64,000 nucleotides of DNA from Branchinecta lynchi (lineage: Eukaryota; Arthropoda; Branchiopoda; Anostraca; Branchinectidae): assembly GCA_023053575.1 (NCBI GenBank), contig JAKZAP010000006.1:15757280-15821279 (forward strand). The letters are read 5' to 3'. Within the stretch, counting starts at the first letter, position 1. Every line of letters starts with the position of its first letter. The translations under genes were made by a program, and so were the position numbers. Shown here piece by piece: positions 12,401-24,400 of this stretch. The notes beneath the pieces were generated by a model. That model ran no database searches. It had not been told where the DNA came from and was given only the letters and a program-made list of their open reading frames with translations.

Positions 12401-15400
12401 TTCGAACAAGCTCAAAACACGATATTTCGTAACGTAATGACTTATCGAAAATTTCTATACAACCATACGACCAGAAATATGTCATTTGCTGTCGAAATTC
12501 ACCTAACTGCCTCATATGGCAAGCTCAAAACTTACGACTGTCTCTAATATACGACTAGAAAAGCTCTTCGTAAAATCCGACAGAAAACGGGTAATTTTCA
12601 GGGAAAATTCACGGTTGATGTCATTCTGGCAAGTTCCTACATATGACTGTGATTCTGACAAACTGAGAACCCTAAAGCTGACCTGGATCTTTTCAGGCGA
12701 AATTCGCCGTTGATGTCATTCTGGCAAGCTCGAACATACGACTGTCATTCTGGAAAACTTAGAACACACAACTATGAATCTGAAAACATTCGACTAGAAA
12801 TTTCTTCGTAGCCATACGACTAAAAAATGTGATTGTGGGTGAAATTCACGTTTCGTAACTGCCTTTATGTCATACAGACAAGCTCAGGACAAACGACTAA
12901 GAGTGGATTCTTTTGAGCATGGCGGGGGGAGTCACCCCCCCCCACGCCCCCCTTCGGACCGCCCCTGAGTCTAACCAGTTACACTAAAGGCAAAGCTAGA
13001 TCATTCAACTATTGGGGTTTCTAAGCCTGATGCCGTAGGCTTATGCCATGTTATCATGCTTTTACGCGTGGAAGCATTTAGCCTAACTATTATTACCGTA
13101 CTAAATGTTGGGTAAGCCCAAGTATGCCCACAGTTTAGAATTCAAATTGTCAATATTTTATTGGGTTGGGGCCAGCGTTTGACATGGGGCATAGGGTACA
13201 GATAGGGCAACTAGCGTTTGCATAGGATGTTCAAAGATCAGGGGTTTGTGATGGACTGGTCTGTTACTCATAATAGTTAGGTCACTATAAGCTCCTAACC
13301 TACGACATGGTTACCTTTTCGCGCTTTGGTTGAACGATCAAGGTTTTCCGGCTAGATTTTGTGCACTTTTCGTCATACGGTTAAAGGAGAAAATCTTATT
13401 TTTTCCGCATTAAATTGATTACGGTGGCGAAAATCTTGGTAGTAATTCCAGATCGCGAGCACCCGACCGTCATTGTCTGTTCGCAGCATTAATTGCATAT
13501 GAAGCTTTATAGATCTGAGCGGGAAAGTCGAATTGAAAAGAAGATGAGGTGACTTTAACACAACTGCTTATGTGAAATTTCCTGGAAACTAAAGAATGTT
13601 CAAGAGGTATTCGGGCGCTTGATTGACGACTTTTAACATGAGAATCTGAAAATTCGAAATAATTTTCACATTTCTTTGAATTTTTGTCGCATATAAATGA
13701 CTGGAAACTAAAACCTCCACTCAGCGCATTTTTGGCACGGTCAGTCATAAATCGCCGACCTTGAACCACACCGCGTCATACGCTACAAGTTACAAACACA
13801 GTGTAGAGTATGCACCAGAGGAGATACAGTAGAGAGGTACGGTATGCTTCTTTAGCCGTCACTGAACTTTGGACGGGACCGAAAAGCTTGGTCAGAATCA
13901 ACAGTAGAAAGATCAATCGACTTCTCCCGAGGGTTTGCCCACTCTCGACTTGAGTGTACAGCAAGTGCGTAGTGCTGCGGTCTGGGCTGCGGTGCCAGGC
14001 TGGTGCCGGCACCGGTTGCCACGTGTTAGAAGATCAAAATCACATGTTTACAAGCGTTTGAAAGGTATATTGCCTGTTTTATTGCCGGTACCGTTGGTTT
14101 CGGCCGGTGCCGGGAAAGAGTCTACAGCAGGTGCCGGGGAGTGGGTACTGGGTAGTCGCTCGCTTCTTCCCTGCGAAATAAGTTGAATAAGAGGGAATTT
14201 TGGGACTATTCTGTTTTACCGCCAGTCGAAGTAGGCTACTGTATCCAAAATTTCACGACACTCTCTCTAATCTTTGATGTCAGTAAGAAGTTTTGTGCAT
14301 TAATAGTTGTATAGAACATAGTCTTTGTCCCAGGGGAACCTGGACAGAGCGCTGCGAAATAGCTGTCGTTTTTCTAAAACCTGATTTCCTGAGTTGAGGA
14401 AGTCAAGCGGAACCGATTTTAGGGACCATCTAATTGGATGTCAGTCTTGATAGAAAACACCACGAGGAGTTAGATAAGCTTATCGTCCATAGACATTTGT
14501 TACAGTTGGGGCGCCATGCCGCTACTGGTGCCCGAGCGTTGCCATCTGGTTCCGGCGCTCTGGCAGTCTGGTACAAGAGAGTATGATTGTCGAGATAAAG
14601 GTCGCTCGGACACAGCAGTGACAGCGCCTTATTCGTGTGAGTGGTCCCAGGTCAATTTTGCGGTTTGTGACAGAATCCTTTGATTACCACTGTAGGTTAC
14701 ACAGCAGGGCATGTGGTAGAAAGTAGACATGTAAGAAAACGCTTCACACCCCACCCTTACCGATACAATTCTGAACTAACTATTTTAAGGATCCACTTTT
14801 AACAGTAGCGTGTCGGTCAAAGGGAAAATCTACAGTTTCGACCGAATCATGTTACACGGCTGAGCATGTGATGAAGATATATGGGAAACCCTTAGCAAAT
14901 AATAAGCTAAATAATGGAGTTTGGAAGTTGAGTAACGATACATTTTAAACAGAAATATATAATGGTTGGGGGGAATAGAAATAAAAAATACTTCCGAATT
15001 TCATCGGAATCTGGTGTGCCTAGGAGGTGGCCTCTCTCGGATATTTATCTCTCCAGGGGCGATTTGCGGAATACAGACTACTTAAATCGCACATGGAATA
15101 TATATATGCCTACAACTATAAATATACAACTGTATATTTCTAAATATACAACTGTATATTTCTAAATATACAGTTGTTGTTTTGGACTTGTTGGAGACCG
15201 GTCGGATTTTTACCATCGCGAAGGGCCAAATTTTTTGTTTTGTTTATCGTAGCCTGTTTAGTGTGTTGTATGTGGATTTCATTGCGTGGGTGGGTATGGG
15301 TATTGCTGGTCCTATTTCTTTGACCTTTGAGGTTCCGATCCACGAAGGGTTGGGAATATCTTTGATAGTGCAAAACGGATACGCCAGATGAATTTTAATA

Positions 15401-18400
15401 TAGCTATATTTCGGCCCTTCTGAATGAATGAATGAACTGTATTACCCGTAAAGTGTAGAACACAAAATACGGAGTATTATAAAAGAAACAAAACGATAAA
15501 TAACGAAAAAACAACAACAAACAAACTAAACAAAACAACATGAACTATCTAACCAGTATCAATAACAAAGAATGTCCGCAGAGGGTCGTAAGGGTGAATC
15601 AGGTTAATGGTCTTTTTACACAGGTCATCACTCGAAGTTTGAATCCGAGATGGCACGTCTATTTCGGCCCTTCTTGGCAAGGGTCCTCTTCAGGCTCAAA
15701 ACCGCTCAAGTTGGAAAAACGAACTTATGGTTTTATGTAGCTCCCGTGAAAGCCCATATGGGGAGGTTTGTGTCTCTCCAGTGCCAGGTCATGATATCTG
15801 GTGATGTGACCCATGCTCAGGCTTGGCGATGTATTTAAAAAAAAATAAAAAAAATCACTTAGCCACGCATGATGGGTCGACATCTTGTGACGTTGGACCT
15901 CCCGTTATAAAACCCGAGATTCGAACCCACTGGAGTTGAAGAATGATGCATGATTCCAGGGCGTTTTCGGTTTTGAAACTGAAGTGGGTGGACAAGGCAA
16001 ACCGAGAATGTCTAACGAATGCGATGAGATTGCACAATCTGATAAATTGAGCATGTAAGGAGGTTATTATGTAAATGAGTCGATGGTAAACGTCTCCGCG
16101 ATCCTGGTGAAGTTGCCCCTTTGAGTACGAAAGCACATTTTCTAAGAAGGTGTTTTTCGGAATGATCGCGTTGCATAAAAAATGAAATATTTTCCGGTTT
16201 TGTCAGATTTGTGAGTTTGGCTTATTAGGAGGGAGTGACACCAAAGCCTAAACACAGGCTATTTCGGTGCATAAAGAACTGATATCTTGTTTATTTAGTT
16301 TTTGCTGAAAATCTGGTAGGAGATATGTTTTGTTATTCTATTACTGATATCATTGTGTAATTTTCATAAATTCGCATTGCCATAGCTCTTGTCGAGGGTT
16401 CGCTCATCCCGGACTCGGGGGGCCTACTTCCATCACGAACTCATTCCACTCTGGTTGAGAGGGAAGGTTTCCGAAGGTAAGAAAAATAGGAGGAGAGGGG
16501 GTGGGGACCATGTTGGATTACAGTTGTTCATTTTCTTCGGTTGCGATACAAGTTTGGATCACCTCCCTTGCGCACCGCCTGTCTCCCTTTCTAGGATTGT
16601 GTCGAGATAATGGGCTTGTCCCTGATGTGTTGTTGTCGACGAAATATAAAAATATCTAATTGTTGAGAGTTGCGGGAACAGTAATTTAGAAAGTACATCA
16701 GAAAGTATTACGCCGTTACGAGAGTGTGTAGGGCTAAATCACGGCTAAGTAAATTTTGTTTATTCAATTCGTGAGACGCCAGCAACTGTTTTGTGTGAAA
16801 ATTCGAAAAAGTCTCCGCTGAGTGCCAGGTGCCAACAAACTAATTTGCTGAGACCCCTGGGTTTCTACTAGAGAAGCTATCGATAGATTGATACACAAAA
16901 AATTCTAACCTATAGGCTATGTATCTTTATTCTTTAATTCGTGTGAAAAAAAACTTAATTTCTAAAGGCAAGCTTCAGGGACTTGGCGCCAAATTCTTTA
17001 AACCGAAAATACCCGCTTCTCATTTTAATTCTGAGCTTCCGGTTCATCCTCCGGATTTCTCAGCCATATTTCTTCTTTCAGTCCCTACAGCCCCTCACCT
17101 TCATACACTGTATCACCTTCATACCTTCATCCCTAATTCGGATTAATTTTATCCCAATAGAGATAAGATTAATCCCAGTAGCAAATACTGCATCCTTATT
17201 CGGAGAAAATTTGTACAGTGTAGTCAGATTCTGAACTTCCAGTCGACTTATAGTTCTTTCGGACGCTTTCCAGTGAGTTGTGAGTATACTCCCGGTGATA
17301 AGCCTATCTTCACCGACCTAATGCTAGCCCACCTCGTTCAGTTCTGAAAGCCTGCATTTTCACTCTAGCAACACCAGGTTAGGTCGATACCGTTTGCATC
17401 GCTGAATATTTTTTTTTTCCAGGATCTTAGTTGGTGCTCCTCTGGACCAGAATCTCCAGCCTGGGACTAATAAGTCCGGAGCTTTATGGAAATGTCCCTT
17501 GACAACGTATTCCCGAGATTGCGAACAAGTCGTCACTGACGGAAAGAGAGGTTTGTGTCTTAGTAGCCTAGCTTCTAGACTCCCTGGCTAACAATAAATC
17601 CGCTGCAGTGGGAAATAGGACGGGCTTATAAGTGAAAAGTCCTGGCATGGAATTGTGGGGTCTTAACTGGTTTGCTCCTGCCTAAAACAAATGGGGTTAA
17701 CTGGTAGTTTCGTTCAGGAACAGTGAAACTATAGCGTGTTTGCTAGGATAGATTATGTTTCGACTGCAATCTCTCAATTTGTTTTTAGTTGTAGCGATTT
17801 TTTTCTTTATGATACTCCGTTTTTTCTGTGGACGGATGGCAAAGAATACCAGTTAATAAACTAAAGGTTAACTGAATCCAGTTGATAATAACTTAAAAAG
17901 GGTTGAAAACCCGATTAATATGCGTTATTCTATTACTCTGCTATTCCCAAGTAACGTGTTTTTTTTTTTAATTTGTGTGAAAGACATTTCAAACTTGCGG
18001 TAGCTCTATCCAGTTTCATATATTTAAAATAAAAAAACACCACCAAATTGCCTGCTGTCAGTATATAACGCCCTAGACGCCGACAGCGTCTTTATTTATT
18101 GTTGTCGTTCGCGAATTAACAGACGGATAAATGACGTCGTCAGTGAAATTCAAATTCGCAGATTAACTGTGATTTGGTCTTGTCTGGACGCCTTTCATAT
18201 TCTCATCATCACTCCGAGGGCATATTGTGTCAGAATAATTCAGATTCTTCAAATACAAGGTAGCCTACAAAAATAAGCTGGGTCCTCAGTTATTAATGAT
18301 ATATAGATGGCTAATAATCAAATGGTAAGAGCGCCTGCCTTGTAAGCAGAGGGTCGTGGGTTCAAATCCCGACTGAGGAGCATTTTTGTCTTTCAGTCCA

Positions 18401-21400
18401 CTGCTTATAAAATGTTCTCAGTTAAATTTTAAGCTTGATTTTATTACAGCGAATTGAGTTTTTCCCAATAAATGTCATTCTATCGGATGAAACTCGGTTT
18501 GATCCCATTAGGCATTAGGCCGATTAGGCTAGTACAAAAACATTCGGTAGGCTAGCCTGTTTCGTTTACATTAGGCTAGTCTGAAGTGTTTCGTACTTTC
18601 TATTCTTCATCTGTCCTCTGTCACATCCTTCATTTACTATCCTAGTTTCTAACATAGACATAATTGCTATAGATTAAATTGTGTTACTTGTTTTTCTGCA
18701 GATCCTGTGAGTGGCCTATATGATGAGAGTAAGTTAAAGTCACTATATACCTGCCTCGTTCGTTCTAGTTCTGCGCATGTGATATTGCATTACCTCTATG
18801 GAGCGTTGTATTCTGCATTCTCAACTGGCAGAACTGTTTGCTTCTTCGGTTGCTGTCATTTTCTTCTTTTCTGTTCTTGGAATGCTCTCCCTTTTGTTTC
18901 TTTTTATGTATTGTGTTTTGAAATCGACTGTTCTGTGCGAGAAACTTAGCCCAATTAGCCGGTCTACCCCCTGATTTTGCTTAAGAATTAATTTCTAGAA
19001 CCCTTAAAGTGCGCTTCTTAACCGAAAAGTTAAAAAATACTTTTGACCGAACGATTTATATTGATGATCCTAAAAGGCCCATGATCATTTTTCCTCGAGA
19101 GTTTTGATTACAGATCAAATTCTAGCGCCTTTAAAGTGCGCATCATCGCTGCCAAGTGCAAAATAAAATATTTTTGACCAAACTATACATTTCGTGATTT
19201 CCAAGGGCACAGGCTCATTCTTATCTCAAAATTCTTGCGTAAAAATGATCACAACAAACCACGAATTGGCGAATTCCTACTTTCATCCTCTGACCCAGCC
19301 TTGCAAGTGCCAAATGAGCCCCTAGCTCTTGTTTGCTGCTCGATGGTTACCCACTAATCCGATTCTAATAAACATTGGAGATGTAGGCTAAATAACACTA
19401 TTATTGTTAGCTCATCTCTGAGGTATTTGCGGTATTTTGGACTTTTTGGGATCCCAAAACGTAAGTGGAGGGATACCTATGACATCGCAAAAGTTGTCCG
19501 TCTGTCCGCACGATAACTCTCGAAGGGATTGAGATATTTTGATGAAACTTGGTGGGAGGATCCTTTGGGTCAAAGTACAGGTCAAGTTCGAAGATGGGCT
19601 CTGTAACCCTATATTTGAGGGTGGGGGAGGGGTTTCAAATTAAGGGACACACAAAATATTGAAAGCTATTGAGATAGTCGATTATGAGGTCAGAAGACAT
19701 GCTGAGCACAATGGTGAAACCCATTTTCTTGTCGGACAAGTGGTTCGTCCGGAATTCGGCAAAAACCGGAAAGTATTTAAAAGTAAAAGTTTCATTTGAA
19801 CTTAATTAAATATTTGATTCAGGGGAAAAGACATGCTGAGCATGATGGTGAAAATAATTTTCTCGCCGGACAAGCAGTTCGTCCGGAATCCGGCAAAAAC
19901 CGGAAAGTTTGTTAAAAGTAAAAGTATTATTTGAAGTTGATTAAATTTTGATTTAGGGGTAAAACGACATGCTGAACACGATGGTGAAAACCATTTTCTT
20001 GCCGACAACCGGAAAATATGTTTAAAGCAAAAGTTTTATCTGAAGTTGATTAGATGATAGATTTAGGGGTAAAAAGAGACGCTGAGTCTGTATATGACAA
20101 TCATTTGTACCCGGACATATAATTAGTCCGGAACCCGGTTTTACCTGCATTTTTTTTAAGTCAAAGTTTTATTTCAAGTTGATTAGATGTTCTTTATATG
20201 GATAAGGAGATACGCTGGATTCGTTTCTGAATTTTCTTTTTTTGCTGGACTAGTAGTTCGCTCGGAATTCGGGCGAAACCGCAAATTTGTCAGAAGTGAA
20301 GCAGGAAGTTTCGGTCAGTATCGTCAAAAATAGATATGGCTTATAGAGGTATAGATAGATAGAATATCTGAACTCGGTTTTCTCTGATGATTATCCTAGC
20401 GAAGACGGCATCTGGCGAAGAGAAGACCCAATTGTCTGGATCAAATCTTAGATTTTTGGGATCCCATCGACACCTTTGGTCTTGTTCGTTTTCCTCATGC
20501 TAAGTTTGAATAAAATATCTCAACCATTTCTAGAGTTGTCCTGCTAACAGACAGACAGACAGACGGACAACTTTTACTAAATCATAGGTATTCCGTCACT
20601 TACGTTTGGGATCCCAAAAAGTTTTCATCTCGACAGTCAATTGCAATAATCAGCACTTTTCATTCTGTAGAAGAGTACGAGCCTCCTAGCGATGATCAGG
20701 CGATCCTCATAGCTGAATTTGTGTTTTATATTTCTAGATACATTCGAAAGTTAAATAAACTGGAGTCCATGTGAGGTCGGCTATTTGCCGATTTCCCTTG
20801 AACAAGCTTCCAGCTGCAGCATGTCTTTGAAATCAAATACTATGCAAACCCCACGCAGACCACTGTGAACGCTTTGATCCTAATCAGTTCTCGAAAAGGC
20901 ACGCAACAGTCGATTGAATTTTGTTTCTTTTCCCCCTTACTTTCCTGTCTGTCTATTCATGTCGGGCCTGTGAATGGGTTGGTTTTCGTTTGGAATGTGA
21001 CCACTGACCCCCTCGGGGGGCACTTTCTGAATGTGTTCTTTTTATCAGATTGACTTCATATCTTTGTGGTGTCCCCTGACTTGTCAGTACCTACCTGGGG
21101 TGCCTATCTTTGGTTTATTGGATGTACCTTTTGCTCCGGGTGCTTTGGGGAGAGGCGATTCGTCATCCGTTTGGGTACGGTGTGCGGCGAAGCGGACGAA
21201 GGGCACAGCCGGTTCCGGCCGAATGGTTGCACCCTTGGTGTATGAATATGCTTGGTTGGGGTTTGGCTACCAGTTTGCATGCTCAAAGAGCCCGCTGTTT
21301 GCCCTATGAGGATGTGCACGAACGCGATGGAAATTTATGGAGTGCTTCCACGAAATAAGGTCGAATTCCGCAATAGTTTAACAGCTTTTGGCGTCTGAAA

Positions 21401-24400
21401 ATGCATAGTAAAGTTTGGGTCCAGGATGAATTGTTTGAATAAAGTACGTAATATCATCTACTTTAAACGTTATAAAGACTGTGTACTTATTAATTGCATG
21501 GACCAATGACCTATGATTTTTGAACATCGCTTGCGATTCAAAGGGTATGTCACTGTGCCAACTCGTTCCACCTCAACAAGCTTCTATTTTTCCCCGGTAA
21601 GTGACTCATTCAAGTGGATGCACGGTCAACCATAGGAAAATACTCGGGAAATTAGCCACGAAAGTTGCTCTCGCTTTTTACTTTTCGTGAAAAATAAAAG
21701 CCGAGTGCGGGTCGGAAGCAGGGGAGGATCCGCTGATTATCCTAGGTTTTCATTAAATAATTACATTGGTATGCTTATTTGAACACTTCTCAGGATGTTT
21801 AGTAAGTAAGAAAAGTATTTAGGAGTGAAGAAGAAAATAACGAAAAAAGAATGAAAGAAGAGAAATTTAAGGCACAACACAGATATAGACACATGACATT
21901 TTACATAACAGTTACGCCATAAGAACCATAGAAGTGTTTAAAGGACACCTGAATGAAGAGTACCAAGTATCATCCCTATCTGTATGACTTCCGTTAACAT
22001 TGCCTGCAGAAAACCCAATCCAGATACGAAATTGTGTTTCCAAGCTATGATTTTTGCTCCATTTTGCATCTGTCCTTATTTCAGTACCGAACAATTTTAG
22101 AAATGAACACATGTCTCCAATCAGCCCTTCTGGAATATTTTTTAACCAGTTAATCCCGATCTTCCAATACGATCCGGCCAGCGCTTTACAAGATTTGAAT
22201 GAATTGCGCTTTTTGTCTTGGAGTTTGCATTTGCAAATTTCCAGAAACGAACATCCCTATTTTGAAAACGTCACGCTCCGGAGAGGAATGCTCTCCGTGG
22301 CCATGTCTGTAAATGCATTCTCCATGGTGTGTTCAAGTATGGTTTCATTGTTCAGGTGTCCTTTAAGACAGGGATGGTTCCATTTCCCCTGAAAATTTCA
22401 GTATGTTCTATCTTGGTTTTATTTCTTGCTTCTAAAACAGTCCCATGGAGAGGAAAAAAAAACAAAGTTGATTTCAGCCAAATTTTTCAGTTTTCTTCTG
22501 GCATCCGCTGTAAACTGAAATCCTATTTTTTTTTTTACTTTTAAAAATGCTTCTTCTATCGTTGGGGTATGCTATTTAATTTGAGCGCCATCTTCTTAGT
22601 GAAAAATATGCGCCGCTTAGCAACAGATGTAAATTTTTAAAGAAGAAACAGAAGAAAATTAAGAGCGAATAAACCGATCACACGATAAACCGGACATGAA
22701 GTAAAAGTTTTTGGAAAGTGTTTTCCAGTAAAAGTTGCCTGTTATGGATGCTAGCGGACTGAGAACACATGTGATTCTTTCACTGTATCCAGTGTAAAAC
22801 TGTAGGACTTGTTGTCGTGAGGTACTGTAGAGTAGGGAGTGACAAGCTCTTCGAATCGCTAGCAGTGGTCCAGAACCCGACCCTTGGCTGACGGCAAGGC
22901 CGTATCCAGGGGGGGGGGGTAGGGGGTCGACCCCCCCCCCCCCCCCCCCCCCGAAATAAATTCCTGGATACGGGCCTGGCTGACGGTAAAAATAAATAAA
23001 CATAAAGCACAATGGACACTTCTAATGCTTTACTTTGTATTAAATGCTTCACAAATAAACATTACCGACTTCCTTTAGAAGGCGCTACGAAAATCGGCCG
23101 TTTTCTTGTAATCCCTTGTCTTTACCTCTCAGGCATTTCGGCGATCCAAATCTTAGGAGCTGGGATATCGTGGCAGGAAATTCAAAAACTCCCAGCAATG
23201 CTTGATAGAAAAGGATATATTTGAGATGTCACTAAAGTCAAGCCGCAGATGCAGTTTACCTGATTGTTCTAGTGTTTCATCAGAAGTTCCACGGCTTAAA
23301 GTGCATATTAAAAGTATTTCTTTGTGAAATAGTGTTGTGAAGCTTCATTAGCTTGCTTTATAAAATGTACCAGAATATGCATTAAGCTTATAAAAAATAA
23401 CATAGCCGCAAAAATCATTCAAAAACAAATAACCTATTCAAATCTGAATTATACAAGCTGATTTATGCATATAATAAAGATCTACTAAGAATTATAAGAA
23501 ACATCACTTTTATCTTTGTCCAAACTAGTAAATTGAGCATGTACTGGCCCAAAAAATTACGCTTTGAAATATCACAGAGAGGAAACTGTTGAAAAAGCTG
23601 CTGATCTAGGGGGTAAGCATTGTTCCTAGGTTGTTACAGAGTAGGATTGGGGTAGTTTGATATGCCCATTGAACTTTAAAGAATTAGGGGAAGGATGCAG
23701 TTGGTGATTCAAATTCTTTGGGTTGGATTCTTTGTGCACAAGTGCATGGGCGCATGTTGTTACTTGAACAGTGTGCGTGCTTCTTGTTGGGGTGATTCGC
23801 TTGTTTATGCGACCGCGCAAGCATGGTTATCAATCTTACTGCTAGAGTTAATATGTGTCAACTGATAGAGAAATGTAGTTTGCGCCTTATTGTTGCACAC
23901 GGCATGGATGACAATGCCTGTTTACTCGGGCTCGCGGACAAACAGAACATAGATATCAACGTGCGGGTCTTTGAAATTTGCTCAGTCTGTTTACTCTTCT
24001 TCTTCTCTCAAACCTGTCAAATTGATTTCTCAGCATGATGTTGCATGTTTAGGAGTCTGTGGGAACGGATATTAATATTTGTTTGTTAATTGTAGCACTT
24101 TCCTCGGATCGCTTGCATCCTCCAGGCGATGATGAAATAAAAGACGGGCAATGGATGGGAGTTACGGTCAGAAGTCAGGGACCGGGAAAGAAAGTTCTGG
24201 TAAGAGTTGATCTTGGTATAAATGTAGCATTTACGTTAACTAACAGTTTTATTTCCTTTGATTTATTTCTGATTGGTTAAAATATGATAACAGTTTTTGT
24301 AGTTTATGCAGGCTCCTCTTCCTTGTCCTAATATTCTCTTGCTAAAATTTTATTATTTTATTTGTCTGTGTTCTGTTGTTGATGCCTTAGGTTAGGATAT

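Larger units (their letters stand above)
9530..12967. mobile_element. 3.4-kb non-coding hAT-like DNA transposon
   Basis: The left end reads CAGGGGCGGTTCGAAGGG and the right end, on the other strand, CAGGGGCGGTCCGAAGGG, so the first 18 bases differ at one position. Both ends are flanked by the identical 8-bp AGTCTAAC (9522-9529 and 12968-12975). An 8-bp duplication with CAGGGGC-type ends is the hallmark of hAT elements. There is no transposase frame. The body has diverged tandem units: copies of cttttaa-gtggctgagatc near 10030, 10197 and 11743, and of ggcaagctc-acatacgactg near 12375, 12526, 12625, 12724 and 12878. A GGGATCCC element (10276-11709) and a CAGGCCCG MITE (12175-12354) are nested inside. 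Confidence 0.85.
9476..17422 (+). other. Intron 1
   Basis: GT-AG intron of 7947 bases in phase 2. It holds a 3.4-kb hAT-like element (9530-12967) with two nested elements, a GC-rich foldback (about 13938-14152), and a palindromic element near 15364-15711 interrupted by a 238-bp retroposon insertion. About 13000-13900, 14160-15100 and 15720-17400 show no gene or clear element, apart from a repeat fragment near 13080-13262 that resembles sequence at 63370-63730. Confidence 0.85.
17551..24095 (+). other. Intron 2
   Basis: GT-AG intron of 6545 bases. Contents: a tRNA-Thr-like sequence (18283-18380), a GGGATCCC element with tandem cores (19441-20622), a TTAA-flanked MITE (21942-22362) and an 84-bp minimal MITE (22895-22978). 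A locally GC-rich stretch at about 21060-21350 has overlapping open frames on both strands but no recognisable protein. I see nothing identifiable in 18400-19400 or 23000-24090. Confidence 0.85.

Noticed and set aside
18702..18949. Possible exon after tttttctgcag with an 80-codon frame
   Set aside because: Frame and phase do not fit between exons 1 and 3 (TG plus A would make a stop), and the true exon 2 at 17423-17550 fills the gap completely.
21060..21358. GC-richer block with frames on both strands
   Set aside because: No recognisable protein; frames on both strands overlap without one being clearly coding-like. Not called a gene.
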